A DNA stretch of 64,000 bases from Liolophura sinensis (GCF_032854445.1 NC_088302.1:48698046-48762045); one strand, 5' to 3'; shown: positions 11,436 through 24,595, counted from the stretch's first letter. The notes: generated by a model not told the origin, from the sequence alone. Numbers and translations are program-made.

Positions 11436-13585
11436 TAAATCGTAGCAATTTATACGCCCCCCTACGACCATGGCTTAAGTAGAATTTGGTACATGCAGTT
11501 ATGTAATGGCAATTTATTGGATGCCACTGGTCTAAAATTACACAAAATGCTGTGTTGTCGACACGTTTAACGTACAGTCATGCACGCACTATTGAAGAAC
11601 TGAGTATAAATGTAGGCGTGAAAACAGACAATCGTGTACCAAAATGAACGTTTCACAAGGCCAATTTCCAAACCAACGTTCAACACAAACTACCCAAAAG
11701 TTAAGAAAGTATATAAACTACGAATTTAGCACGGATTGAAGCAACAAAGCAGTCACAATTGCCACATATTCAATTCTCGATGCGAAATACTAATTGATTG
11801 CTCTAGTGGAAGGTTTTGACAGCGACACTCGCTATTGTTGAACAATATGGAATATCGTTGTGTTCAGGGGAACGGAATATAGTATGCGAACTGTTTGTAA
11901 ATAACAAAAGCGTTAGCTTGCATTGGGATTGTTATTAAACCTCTCATGCCCGAAAGTTACACGTGTAGCGCCAAACGTTGTAAACCTTGACTACAGTCAT
12001 GATGTTCACACGTGTCTGATAACTCGCCCTTGGTATAATTACTTCAGTGCTATGTGAACATCAGTTTACGTAATTCTGCCGTACATATTGCCGTAGTTGT
12101 TGCGTTATTAGAACACCCTCGTATGGTCAATGGACTAGACCGGAAGTATGCCGTATCTCGCTCCAGGCTGAGTCAGATAATTGTGTTTAGGCCTAATTAG
12201 TTTTCGTTTAACCGCAGGCTATCAGCGGAGGTGTCTTCAGAATGTAAACCCGTTTACCAAATATTGGATACAGTGCACAGTAAGCTGAATCAGACTTACG
12301 TTGGCTGGTCCATTGACCGCACTCCTTCTTATAGAGCGCGGGTACGGGCAGCACTGGGAAATAACATGACATTTGTTAAAGAGCGCAAAAACGTTTCAAA
12401 CCTGCAAACAAACCGATGTATCATATTCTTCGATATCTGAGATTTTCAAAAACTATAAACTTTGATTTTTTTTTTATAAATCCTTCGCTGGCATATGATG
12501 TACATGTTTACCGCCTTCTGAAGTCTGTGCAGAGCATGAAAAACAACTTGGCGCTTTCCAATCTCTCTTCTATTCTTCAAGGTATCAGGAACTAACAGTG
12601 GTAACATAATGGTCTGGACCATGCATAACTAGGATATTATATATATCTTGAGAATTTTATCCAATCAAACACCTTGCTATCATGTTGAGCGTCTGAAGCT
12701 GTGACGTAACCTTTACACATTCACTCCGTGAAATGATATATGATAACACAGAACTACTACATAAGACATCATTTTGAGATCGTTTACAACGATTTAGTTA
12801 CGTATAGCCAAAGGGACATTTCGAAGAGTGTTTGTCGTTCGTTTTAGCGTTTAGTCAGTAGTTTCTAATTAACAAATATCAGACTCAGAGAAAAATTCAT
12901 TAGTGAACCCAAAGGTTTATGGGAATGAGAAGACGGCATCTCACAGGACAACGCTTGAAATTAATTAAAAAATCTGATAAAATTCTTTTAATTTCATGCA
13001 ACGTAAAAGCATAAAATCCAGCCCAGTCGAACGCCTAGATGAGCCTCAGTGGTACGTAGATTTATTTCCATTTGTTTCGGAATTGAGCATAAATTTAGTT
13101 GTACAATAATCGTAATGTTATTTTGTAAACATTTAAATGGGGGTTAAAATCACCGGCACACCCCCTTCGGAGGCTACATCCTGAACCAGGACTACCCCGG
13201 CCGTGCACCTGCAGCTAGGCTATTGAAACAGGGTCGCAAGAGTTCCTTGTAAATGATATAGTAGGCCTACTGCATCAACAGTTCAAGCAGTGGAAAAATA
13301 TTCTTCCAGTATGTCCAGTTTCTGAGAAAACTATAATTTATGGTCCTTAATCGAATAAGTCCACAACTTTTATCTGACATAGGCTACTGTTTAGACTATT
13401 ATACGGAAAATCCATTCGACATTAGAGAGCTGGAGTAAGCGTTACGTAACCTTGTCCTCGATATTGGAGACGGACTGAAGCCGTGTCAAGATGAAATTTC
13501 AATAAACTTTTATTGGGTTGACAAAAATCTAAAAAAAAATTGGCAATGCCGGTTTAAGATACTCTGAATGGTAGTCTTTCACTGG
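11436..13585. other. No gene recognised
   Basis: Non-coding. The 69-codon open frame at 12231-12440 has no recognisable domain. No repeat identified. Confidence 0.5.
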
Positions 13586-13935
13586 AGTGAGTGAGTGAGT
13601 GCTTGGGGTTTAACGTCGTACTCAACAAATTGTCAGTCATATGACGACGAAGGAATCCTTAGGGTGCATGTACGTGTAATGTGCCTCCTTGTTGCAGCAC
13701 GGATTTCTACCGCTCTTTTATTTCGTGCTGCTTCACTACCGAAGGTAAGTAAGTCGCCTCGCCCGAGCCATTATACTGATACGGGTCAACCAGTCATTGC
13801 ACTATCCAGCACTTCATGCTGAACGCCAATCGAGGAAGTTACAACTTCCTCTTTTAAAGTCTTAGGTGTAACTCGATCAAGGATTGATCCTGGATCTACC
13901 GGTCCTGAAGCGGACGCTCTATCTTTCACTGGACA
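13586..13935 (-). mobile_element. SINE-B copy, tRNA-derived
   Basis: Minus-strand copy of a ~345-base SINE. Read on its own strand it has a tRNA-like head near 13.93 kb (ATAGAGCGTCCGCTTC for the A-box side, GATCAATCCTTG for the B box), a body containing GTTACACCTAAGAC and GGCATTACACGTACATGC-like text, and a 3' end GTTAAACCCCAAGCACTCAC with ACTC repeats. The plus strand shows the typical start GTGAGTGAGTGAGTGCTTGG. Confidence 0.82.
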
Positions 13936-16682
13936 TGGGCATTGTATCTTCTTCCAGGAAAGTGGTTTCAGGAGCCTTATATGATCAATGTGCTGTATGT
14001 ATAAGAAACACATTGTTACATATACATCTCAGGCTGTATTGATACGGCAACAATCAACAAATCAGCAAGAAAAATATTTCACTTCAACAATCTTTCTGAA
14101 CTTAATTCGAAATATGATCTTTTCATCTGAAACCCAAACAATGTTTAGTTAATTACCGTGACAAAACAGTACCGTTACACATTCAATGGAATATATATAT
14201 CGCCGTATGCATTTTAATGTTATGGCATGGAAATTGTTAGTTCAACCCTAGCACACTTATTTCATCTTTGACTTGGCGATAGCAATTTATGTTTGAATTG
14301 AACTTTGTGTTCATTTAGATGACAATTTCAACTGCCGTAAAATGATTCGAATGTTGTAGACAAAGTTAATATCATTATACACATGAAACACAAGTTTGAG
14401 CAAATCGCATGCATTCAGTCCACATCGTGTTGGATAAATGTTGTCTTCTTTTTCCTTTCACTCATTTGAGGTTCTACACGCCCAGAGTGGATAAGATATA
14501 TATTCTGAAATCAATAAAATGAAAACAATTTAAAATATTTACAATCGTGTGGGAGGTGTGGGTAGCAGAAATATATAACACTGTTCTTACTAAACCATAC
14601 ACCACGCCAACAAGATGATGTCACCAATTCTGATTTTACAGAGAATTCTGTTATGCTGAGTAAAAAACCAAGTTTAAGCAGCTTGCTTTAAAACGCCACA
14701 AGGCGAAACTTCGGCTGCACAGACTGTGAAACGTCACGGCGTTTTGATATTGCCTCGCGGCCTTGTGTGTGTTTTGTTGCATCGTGAGCCACAACTACCA
14801 AATGGCGATGCTGTGATGAGGGCTTTCTATGCTTTCCATAGCCTTGAGACACTCTTTTCCACTCGCTAATCATTTGGGAAGGCATTTGGTGCTAGTCCTC
14901 GTTGTAAAATTCTACGTTAGTGTATGGTCCAGCTACACCGTTATCATGCCCTTATCAGGCTTCGCTGTCTAGCTCACCACGGACATTGATCTGTATAATT
15001 TCAGTCACAATGCAGTAACTTGTGATCAATACATCAGAGATAACTTTGATCAATAAAGCAATTTATTTGATCTGATATGAGCTGTCGTACTTACTTCATA
15101 ATATAACATCAGCACCAAATGACCTTCTTGATATTTGAGAAAGGTTTAGTTCTCTTCACTGGATGATTGCATGCTCTGACTGGCCAGTATTTATGTCTAG
15201 AAAGGGAATTTGAAAACTTTGAACGCATGTGTTATTAGCAATATAATTATACAGGATTAATTCAACAGGAATATTCTCTTGAAGATTCATAAAATTCGCG
15301 ACATTACAGGTGGCCTTCAGTGGTATTAGCCTTAATTAGCACTTAGCGACATCTTGGGTCTTTTTACCCGTTTGTCCCCGTGTCATGCTAATATAGCTAT
15401 ACAGGAAACAGATAAGCGTCTTTGATGTTAGCGTTTTTGGGTGGATGTAAAAATGTCATGTCGAAAGTTTTTGTGTTCCTAAGAGGCCCAGTTTTTCTCC
15501 CAAGCAATTGATGACTAGATGCCAGAAGTTATTCCTAGCCCAGATCAAAAGAGACAAATTTGTTCATTTAAATGCAGAAACGATGTGGTAAACGTCCAAC
15601 GGCAGAAAGCTTGATTCTCCACAGAAAGGTTTGATTTTGAACAACAGCTTTGTTGAACGTTTGACTTTCCTCTCCTAGTTTCAGACTGATTTTTATTTTG
15701 CCTTGGCTCCAATTATGGATTTTTTTCACCCATAGATCAAGTCACTGGATTTCCCGCAAATCATCGCCTCAGGTTCACACTGGGATCTGTTCGATATCGC
15801 TGGAGGAAAGCAGTCCCTCGAGACTATGGTTACCCAATCAACCTGTCAATAACTCCAACATGAAATCGCTTGCCAATGGTAGGCTGGACCAGCTGACCAC
15901 GTAAGCTCACCATATCTGTTTTCCCATCAAATTGACACATGGATTTGTCGCTGCTAGATCGCTCAAATCTTGCGTGCTAAACTTAATGATGATATTAGAC
16001 TGTTCCGCTCACGCCATTCCTGTCATCAATTGACCTAACCCAGGCCGCTCTGATAAATTACCACTGTTGCCAGGTCATTCTCTGGGAAGGATTCCAAATG
16101 TTTTTCGGTGAGCAGTTTCCTGGTAGAAAAGACTCAGTAAAGTATAATCTCCGAGAAGAACTGAAGATGTTCCGTTCATTCGTGAAGTCAGTTACATTAT
16201 AGATCTTAGAATATACACGTCTAGGGTCTACATGAAGTCAGTCTGCTGTATACATGTATACCATGTTACGCTAAAATGAATTGGTTTTCTTGGGCAGACT
16301 TGGATTTGTGAGCAATCCTTCACAGAATATATATCCGTGTATACATTGTGGTTGTGGTAAAATTAACCAGTTACAGGAAGAACAGATTTACAGTCGTTCT
16401 GCTTACTGTACTGTCTCGTTTCGTAATGTTCTTATCCATAACCCAACGTGTGACTATCGATTTAGTTACCAAGGTCAATGGGAATTAAACATTACATGCC
16501 AGTTTTTCCACTGATATGGACAGGCAGTTTGGCTTTTAGATTGTATGAAATCAGGCTGTGCGGAGAAAACAACCGTATGTTGCCCAATTATCTGACAAAC
16601 ATCCGATTCATTGATGAATAAACCCGAGGTATGAAGGAACGTTATTGTAGAAAACGATGGATGGCACGTCATGGTAGAGATG
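13936..16682. other. No gene recognised
   Basis: AT-rich non-coding sequence. Short open frames only, none conserved. No element identified. Confidence 0.5.
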
Positions 16683-17110
16683 GAAATTCCGTCACATCAG
16701 AAATGTAACTTCCGTCACAACAGAAATGAAACTCACGTCATCACAGAAATGAAACTCTATTCATCACAAAGATGAAACTCGTGCCTCAGGGGTGAAAATC
16801 ACGTCTAAACAGGGATCAAATTTACAACACAACAAAAAACAAACTTAGTTCATAACTGATATCAGAACTATTCTTTATGAAATATGAACTTCACGTCACG
16901 GCAGAGACAAAAGTTTGGTCTCAGCGCATGTAAAAGTTATGTCTCTCAAGAGATGAAACTTATTTCTTAAACAAAATCAAACTTATGCCATAGCTAAGAT
17001 CAATTTACCAAACATTAAAGATGAAAGTGGGATTTTAACATCAACATTTAAGATCAAATTTATGTCTGAATCGAATTTATCTGTCAACAGAGATGAAACT
17101 TACAACATAA
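16683..17110. repeat. Decayed 23 bp minisatellite
   Basis: Units of the type GTCACAACAGAAATGAAACTC follow one another from about 16690. The first four are close to 23 bases each; later copies carry many substitutions and small indels but keep GATGAAACTT-like cores to about 17105. Confidence 0.7.
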
Positions 17111-18494
17111 CAGGCTCTGAGATAGATGTCTGCAGAGCTTTAGACCGTGAAATTCAGTTGTTACACCTTCCTAATATTGTTCCTCTAGCGACTTAATGTT
17201 TAGGTTCAGCGGCCTAAAGCCCATCGCCTAAACAGTAGTGTGAAAGGAACATGGCCCAGGACATTGTACCGTGTGACACATTTGGTGCTGTAACATGCTG
17301 GACGCACGTATATGTTTCCCGAGAGGTGCGTGTTGTTGTAACGATACAGTATCCCCCATTAGAAGAGTGTTATAGTGAATTATTGAGCTAAGCTTAGGCC
17401 GCCTTGGTGGATTTATCACACATCTGGGATTTCATATCTGTGGGTTTATGGTACGCCATGTTGAGTAATGTTCTCTGTTCAGCCAACGATGTTTCTCAGT
17501 ACTGGCCTCGATGAAACCGTAATTTCTGTTTAGCTTGGGAAAGTGACAGCACTTACGTGCTGATAAGAATACCTCGGTACATGACTATAGAATATAATCT
17601 TTCTTCTCAAGTACACAGTGCTATTGCCGGATTACCTTATAGCATATAGCGAGAGTATTGTAACACTTCATTGTGCCACATAAACGCTCAATCTTATATA
17701 CAGTTCACGAACTAGTTATTTCCCTGATACCCAGATGAAGGAGAACCTCAACGACTATATTTTCACACTAAATGTTCATTAAACACAATATTTGTGCTAT
17801 ATTAGCCTGTAAACTGCATTTATAAAACTATTATGTTAACTAGTTCCATTAAAAAAAAAACTATTAAAGTTGAACATTCTGCCTTTCTTGTCGACCGCGG
17901 AGCCTACCGACTGTGCGGTTTTCCACAAGCTATCGTGTGGCTTAACCTACAATTACCCCTACATGCACACTTCTTAATTAGCGCCCTGAAAGTAATATAA
18001 GTAAAATAGTTTTGCAACAAATATTTTGAAAGTTAAGCTACCAGAGTTGTAGGCCTATTAGATCCGGGAAAACGTGTATACAGCGTAACAACTGGACGAT
18101 ATGATGACCGATTTTTGCTCACATATTGGCCATGTAGATGACACAAATGCGCTCCCGTCTGGTTTGTCTGACACGAATTGGACATAAACCGAATTATGGT
18201 AGTAACTATGGAGAATTTGGCACTGTTTCACAGTTAACAGACTATAAATTGTTATAGCCAAGCTGAACGATACCGGTTGTGACACGAGCATCCATGCAGT
18301 GGGGCGAGCCGATTGTGAGTTGCACTGACGACAATAGCCTGTCACTCAAAACCGGTGAAATTAACAATGGAGGTAATCTTTTATGTTTTAAAAAAGTATC
18401 ACCGGCAAAAATAAATAAGGTTTGAATTATATTGAATGGAAACAGCTAGTGGTAGTATTTAGATATGCCAGTTTAAAATTTAACTTGGTTCCCG
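17111..18494. other. No gene recognised
   Basis: Non-coding. A 95-codon minus-strand open frame at 18058-18345 has no recognisable domain and no splice or start support. Confidence 0.45.
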
Positions 18495-18842
18495 TTACGG
18501 GCTCCAAGGTATATCACGCGCGCAGGCGAGCTGTGAACTGAGCTGGTGGGCCACCCTGTAGCCTCGTGGCAGCTGTTGGGCAAAGGCTTGCAGCTCCATA
18601 CAGTTTGTGTCACAACCTGCTGTTTCAAACAAGCAAGTAGCTAAACAACTTCTGGATTCAAAGGGTGAAAATCTTTTCCGTTTGGCTTTTTTGGGGGATA
18701 TTATAAGGCTCGTCCTTGGGCCTTTTCTTTTAGAAGTTAGGGCTGAATTAGCAAATCTCATCCGACTACGACGGAGGCCAGCGGAATTCAAAGGGCTTTC
18801 TTGGCGAGACACAGTTTTTTGTAAATCTGTGCCATTTTAGGC
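18495..18842. other. Less AT-rich segment with overlapping open frames, unassigned
   Basis: A composition shift is visible here. Frames are open on both strands: plus strand up to the TAG near 18840, including residues LLDSKGENLFRLAFLGDIIR; minus strand 105 codons. The plus frame starts without an ATG. It could be a decayed exon or transposon fragment. No domain is recognised and function is not assigned. Confidence 0.25.
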
Positions 18843-19472
18843 CATTTATGTAACTTCACAGTATCCTGCGTTGCGTTACTGGAGTCGCAAACCACACTTG
18901 GGCATGAAATAATCTCGTAATTATCTGTGAAAGTATGAGGATGTTTTTCTTGCTGTCTGTGTTGTACACACAGAGAAGCCTGAGATGCCTGCAGTGAATG
19001 TACAGCTGTGACGATTCGATCCCAGCGGAGTAGATTTTCTGGGTCCGGTTGTTCAAAACTGTTTTAAAGTTTAAAGGCAGATTTAACTTTAAGCAATGTC
19101 TTCAATTTAGCACTTATCCCAAAACTAATTGCATAACAGTATATTAAAAATGTAGTAAAACAGATATTGTTATGGTCTGAATTTGGACAACTGCGTTGAC
19201 TGCTGAATTTGGCTAAAATCTTAAATATAAAAAATGATTTAATACCACTTTTAGCTGATACACTTTCGAACTACTGGGCTACTGATGTTTTATTTTTTGA
19301 CGTTTTAATTGATTCAAAAGACATCAAACTATCTGTCCACAGCTTGGAAAGCTTAGCGTTGTGGATCTGTTTTAAGAATGATCAATGGTCTTGCTTGATC
19401 AAGGTTTCCCTAGAGACGCCAGTGTGAAAATGTGTTAAACCCCATTGTTCTCTGCTGTTAAGCCATGATGCC
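18843..19472. other. No gene recognised
   Basis: AT-rich non-coding sequence without a recognised element. Confidence 0.5.
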
Positions 19473-19614
19473 GTACGTGGAACGGTCTTGCGGGTTGTTG
19501 TGGGTTTCCTCGGGCTCTACCAGGTATACTCCCACCATAATGCTGGCCGCCGTCGCGTAAGTGAAGTATTCTTGAGTACGGCGTAAAACATTGATCAAAT
19601 AAATAAATTAATTA
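19473..19614 (+). mobile_element. SINE-A 3' fragment
   Basis: 5'-truncated copy starting GTACGTGGAACGGTC, then GTGGGTTTCCTCGGGCTC, CCCACCATAATGCTGGCCGC and tail GAGTACGGCGTAAAACA with TCAAATAAATAAATT. The head is missing, which is usual for SINE insertions cut short in reverse transcription. Confidence 0.85.
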
Positions 19615-21903
19615 AGCCATGATACCTGTGAAGTATTCTTTACATTGCAAACAGATCTACACGTACCCAGTGGTACATGTATTATTATTTATTCACTGGT
19701 GTTTTACTGGTGTTTATTTCAAGAATCATGTACCAGTGTTATGGAAAAGAAAAAAGTACACAGTTCAGGCCGATTAGCGGGCTATATTGTCCATTTTTAC
19801 TTCGTCCACTTTCATCTCAAAAACGAATTTTGGCTGGTACTGGATTGACATTTTTAATTATGAACTCAAGTAAATAAATTCCTTTTAAGTGTTTTGCGTA
19901 CTAATTATCTTATTTGTCACCTCTTAATTGCAGCTCGTATGTGGATGTTTTTTTTAACTAGCACTTAAGATAAATGGTGACTGCGTACACATCCATTTAA
20001 GCAGTGCAAACTGGCTACTCAAAATACTGTTTAAGAATTTATGTGGCAAAGATTTATCTTAATCACGTGACTTAATTGTGAGCGACTGATTATAAGATCG
20101 TGTATTTTGGGGATGTCAGTACCAAACGTTTATGAATGATTCAGACTACAAGAATGAAGTGCACTTAAGTCTATTCTATTACTGACCGTAAATTAATGGG
20201 GTCATTTTACTTGTGCCTTGGCCTTTACTCCCAAGGGCATGGACAGAACCGCCTTCTACACATCCTCATCGACCTTCGAATTGACCTCAGTCCATGATGG
20301 CTTGACTTGGGAAATCTCTCTGGATGTCCTTCCTATAATGACTTCCCGGCTGCTGTTGCCAAATGATCAGACGTTAGATTTAAGGCGCTACTTTTACTCG
20401 TTTGCCCAAGATATCTGGCAAATAAAATTATTGGTAGCGAATTAGGATTCTCGAATGTTAGACGAAGATGCGGAGCAGTCACAGGATAAAACTATCAATT
20501 TCTTTACATGTATTTATAACTTATTCGTTTGAAACTGATACCTTTGAGTCTAAAACTTCGTGTTTGGCATTGTTTTCACATTGATTTCCACCTCACTAGA
20601 TAGGCATATATATTCATGTGTCGACATTTCACCTGTCATGAAGTGCACCATCATTGCCTGGAAAAATAGGGAGAATATTTACCTAGACAATTCTTTTTTT
20701 ATTGATGATGAAGACTTGTTTAATAAATGGCAAACGTGAGTTGAAAATGTATTTTCTGTTTATCTTTAGGGTTGTAAATAAGTTTTATTAGGATCATTTC
20801 ATCGTTAGTGGTCATAGCTGCCCATGATCTGATTTCGTTCTTTATATGCTCTCTTAGTTTTTTGATGGTTTATGTTAAATGTTGCCTTGAGAATCGGCCT
20901 TGCGATTACTTTTCTGGAACGCCCATTGCAGTTCTTGGCTGGTATACAAATGTCGCAGGCTGCGGACGGACCTTCAAATGTACGACCGCAGAGGAAGGCA
21001 GCAAGAGCTACATGGACTTGAATTCACAGTATCATAATACAGTATTATGTCACTTTCTTGGTTAGTTCAGTGGGCTTGTTAGCGGTGACTACACCTTAAT
21101 GTCTGTGTAATAGTTACATGTATTTTTTCACCCCCAAAATATAAATGTATTTTTCAAAGAAACTAAAAACAAGAGATTACAAGTTTGTCGGAAAGTAAAC
21201 CCATTTCTCACGTATCAAAGTTAGCCATATATTGTGACGTGTAATACCATTGGATTCATAGAAATAAAATTTACATAAATTAAAATCTGACAAGGTGAAG
21301 AAAAAGTTCCGTTCAAATTCGTGAAAGCAGTAAGAAATGGTGGAAGGGGTTTTGGTCATGTTTTACTCCCATGCTAAAGAGGTTTTGAATTAAAGTTTAA
21401 TATGTTGAAGTAATATTTTAGTGTCCAAATTTAGCTCACCTGAATGCAAAGATGACTGAAACTGACACCTCAAAAGACGGAGCCACATATGGTTTGTGTA
21501 GAAGGATATTCGAAAGAAGACAAATTGTTTTTGATAGTTGTCATTAGCAACAGTAGAAAATGCTGACGAGAAGAATATGTCAGTGGACACCAGGGTGTCT
21601 TCTGTTATGGGTTGTCGCCAAACATTCATCATCATCTCAGGTATAAAATACTGTCTGGTGTTTTATGAGCTGTGATAAAGGCTCGCTTTTCTCGTTTTTC
21701 ATCGTTTCAAATGACAAAAAATCCCGTATCGAGTTTACGTGGGAGAGTCTTCGTTTTGAAAAAGAAAAAGATTACTTGAACAAACAGGCCGCAACTCGAT
21801 TCGCTATTAGGGCTTGCCAACTGATCATATAACCAATTTCCCGAGGTTTGCAAAACTCACTGCCCTGGTTCTCGTTTCTGGTATCATAGACTGACGATAT
21901 TCT
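19615..21903. other. No gene recognised
   Basis: AT-rich upstream region of GPCR copy 1. Open frames of 75-85 codons (20218-20445, 20808-21065) show no known domain. A small palindrome (CATAATACAGTATTATG) lies near 21033. Confidence 0.45.
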
Positions 21904-22670
21904 CTCTCTTTTTTGTTGCAGATTTAACAGAATAACAGATCCTCAGAGAAGCCTGGGCATTCCAGAATACTATGTTAATATTTGTGGCTTGGATACCTCT
22001 TGGTCTTATGGTATGCTGACTTTTTTAATCAAGCAGACATCAGTGTCACCTTGCTAGAGATCGGTGACAAAGTCCTGGTTTTGTGTAAACTTAGAAGGCT
22101 AAAAGCATCAGGCCGAGGAACCTGTGGCAAAACCTTTCTTTAGCCGAAACCGACAATACGTAAATCGTAAAAGCTCCGAACATTTCTTAAGCCACATTTT
22201 AAAAAGTTTCTGCCCATTTGCTGCCATTTTCACCGAGCACTAAAATACAGTAAGCAATCTGTGACCGTCACGAAGTGTTAACGTCGTTCAATAATCTCAA
22301 GAGAAGAAGACTTCACATTCCCGGACGTGTCAAAAAGAAGTTGGCATCGGCAAGAAAAAAGAGGTTTACTTTTGTGCCTGCTATTTTTTTTGTGTCTGCT
22401 AAAAGACACATTTCATTCACAGGTATCGCCTATCTTTACAATGATTGCTAAACATTGTCTGAATTTGTACGCCTTTACTTGATTTACTAAAGCGCATAAC
22501 ACCGCCTGACAAAAAAAACATTTCATACTGGATTGATACCTAAAATGTCACAAGTTGTTACTAGTAGAATATTGTGAAACTTTCAACCTACGTTTAGGAA
22601 GGCAAGGTATTCGGCCAAAATATTTCTTTGAGAAGGTTCAAGACTGATGTTGTAAAGTAGGGGGAAAAGC
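21904..22670 (+). promoter_or_regulatory. Possible 5' leader of GPCR copy 1, with 3' splice-site-like signal
   Basis: A pyrimidine tract ending in TTTTTTGTTGCAG reaches an AG at 21920-21921 and looks like a 3' splice site. The next 750 bases up to the GPCR ATG have no long reading frame, so they may be a 5' untranslated exon of the receptor. This is inference. No upstream donor or promoter was identified. Confidence 0.25.
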
Positions 22671-23831
22671 ATGGAGACCAACGAAACAGTTTGTAGGAAT
22701 ATTTCTGGCTTGTTCATTAGACATACGTGGGCCGAAACTGCGGCCTTGTTTGCCCCCATGTGTTTGCTTATAGACCGTCTTGTGACGCCATTTTGGTACT
22801 TGATAGGAATAACTGGTAATCCGCTGTCCGCTAAGATTTGGAGTTGTAAACGTATGCGTAAAAACAACTCTTCAGCCGCATATCTAATAGGTCTTGCAAT
22901 GTCTGATATGATGTTTTTACTGTTTCACTTTCTCCTGGAGTTAAACGACGCATGGGATGTCCGGATGCAACATTTCCCTTTTTATTGTGAAGTGTTTAAC
23001 TTTATGTATCTCATTCCCCAATACTGCTCTCCTCTTCTGGTTCTGGCGTTTACAGTTGAACGCTATATGGCCGTATGCCATCCGTTCACAAAGGAGAAAG
23101 TGTGCATGATGTCTCGAGCCATTAAAGCGGTTCTCCTCATCTTTGGCTTAACCACTCTGCTGGGAAGCACCCAGGCTTACATTTGGACTTACGACGAGAA
23201 CTCACGGCGTTGTAACACGAGACCAGAGGCAGCGCACGGAGCTAGTCAGTCGTTTTTCGCAATCTGGACCTGGGTCACGGAATTACTGGTGTTCGGTGCT
23301 GTGCCTCTCACTGTTCTTGTGCTCAACATTTTCGTCATGAGAGAAGTTAGGAGAGTTTCTCTGAGTCACTCGGAAAGCCACGGAGCATTTTGTCGCCCCA
23401 GTAATGACTGCACGTCAACTGTGACGCTACTGTGGGTGTCCTTCTACCTCATTTCCACCACTTTGCCAAGTACCATCGTTTATTCGCTGCCCAATGCCTA
23501 CTGGGTAGGGGATGTCTGCATGACGGACAAGGCAGTGGCCAGTGACCCAGTGTGGAACAGCTTCTTTAACTTTATGACGCTTCGGAAGATTGTAGAGGAA
23601 ATTTGCCTTTCGCACTACGCGTGCAACTTTCTTATATATTCTGCCACAAGCAAACGTTTCTTGCGAGAAGTCAAAAGATGCCTTTCCTGTAAGAAAAATC
23701 AAAAAGAGTTTTCTGATTATAGCGCCAGATTCGCTCTGGCAGACTCGAAGAAAGTCATACCACAGATAAAGAAATGTATGGTGTCCTCTAGAAATTCGTC
23801 TTTGTCAAACAGTTCTACAGCTGTTTTGTAG
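22671..23831 (+). CDS. Intronless class A (rhodopsin-like) GPCR, copy 1, 386 aa
   Basis: Complete single-exon receptor of the plasma membrane, expected to couple an extracellular ligand to a G protein. The first ATG has a good context (A at -3, G at +4), and an in-frame TAA at 22653-22655 rules out an earlier start. Visible: N-terminal sequons at N4 and N10; TM1 about 31-56 with GN at 49-50; TM2 about 70-91 with SD at 78-79; C106 at the top of TM3 paired with C181 in loop 2; ERY at 130-132 (the DRY motif) followed by MAVCHPF; TM4 about 150-172; TM5 about 198-223 with P212; TM6 about 249-275 with P266; TM7 about 303-323. The TM7 motif is NFLIY (319-323), not NPxxY, and the TM6 CWxP motif is absent. 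A basic helix 8 with C337 and C340 could be palmitoylated. By family knowledge it resembles peptide-receptor-like or chemosensory expansions of lophotrochozoans. The ligand cannot be assigned. Its close paralogue lies at 39583-40767. Confidence 0.94.
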   Translation: METNETVCRNISGLFIRHTWAETAALFAPMCLLIDRLVTPFWYLIGITGNPLSAKIWSCKRMRKNNSSAAYLIGLAMSDMMFLLFHFLLELNDAWDVRMQHFPFYCEVFNFMYLIPQYCSPLLVLAFTVERYMAVCHPFTKEKVCMMSRAIKAVLLIFGLTTLLGSTQAYIWTYDENSRRCNTRPEAAHGASQSFFAIWTWVTELLVFGAVPLTVLVLNIFVMREVRRVSLSHSESHGAFCRPSNDCTSTVTLLWVSFYLISTTLPSTIVYSLPNAYWVGDVCMTDKAVASDPVWNSFFNFMTLRKIVEEICLSHYACNFLIYSATSKRFLREVKRCLSCKKNQKEFSDYSARFALADSKKVIPQIKKCMVSSRNSSLSNSSTAVL

Positions 23832-23975
23832 GGGGCATACATAAGTGCTCTATAACATATATTATAAATAATAACATTATAACATGTACGGAAGAGATCA
23901 AAACAAAATAATATTAGAGCAACTAAACATGAATGGGGAGAACAAAGATTTAGAAAAAGGTGATCTATTTAAATT

Positions 23976-24105
23976 CCCCCCCCCCCCCACCCAAAAAAGG
24001 CTATCTTGTACAAAGTTGATCTGTTGGGCCAGTTGAGGTAACAAGGAGATTTTTTCGGGAAACAAGATAATTTTCATAGGGGGGGGGGGGGTGGGGGGGG
24101 GGAGG
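23976..24105. repeat. Imperfect inverted repeat with C13 and G13/G10 runs
   Basis: A run of 13 C, then A, then CCC (23976-23992) is mirrored by G13-T-G10 at 24079-24102. In each arm TATCTTGT (or its complement ACAAGATA) lies exactly 9 bases inside the homopolymer, at 24003-24010 and 24063-24070. The loop is about 50 bases. The structure starts about 145 bases after the stop codon of GPCR copy 1 and is probably in its 3' untranslated region. The G-rich arm could also form a quadruplex. Confidence 0.7.
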
Positions 24106-24532
24106 ATACCTTCAGGTAATACGTAGACATCTTGAAAGAACAACGTCCTAATTGAACACACTCACGTAAAACATATTAAAATTTAAGAAATTACTACGGT
24201 TATGTGTTTCAGAGACAGTGCATGTCAAGGTCTTTTCTTCCTGAATTTGTTTTTTATTATATTTAAGCAGATTTTTATCATATTACAGTTAAGCAGAATG
24301 GAGCCTCAAATGTGCATTGTCTGTACACAATCTTTACCTGTCGACCCCTTTCGGATTTGAGATCAATAGCCCTTGATACATGAATTTAGGAGATCGAATC
24401 CAACTGCAGTCTTATAGCAGAATGCTTGTTGTGTTACAAAAGGAGCATCGTTACTTCCTTCCCGTCTGCTCGAATTCCTTTCCTTTAAAATGAACGAGAT
24501 TGTATAGTTGGTATATAATTCGGTACTTCCTA

Positions 24533-24538
24533 AATAAA
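24533..24538 (+). terminator. Possible poly(A) signal downstream of GPCR copy 1
   Basis: AATAAA lies about 700 bases past the stop codon of the plus-strand receptor. It is a canonical hexamer, but such hexamers are frequent in AT-rich DNA, so the assignment is weak. Confidence 0.2.
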
Positions 24539-24595
24539 AAAATATAGACATTTTCATTTTTCGACCGTATTTTTCACACATTTGCCAATTTTCAA

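Noticed and set aside
23427-23702. 91-codon minus-strand frame
   Set aside because: Antisense shadow of GPCR copy 1.
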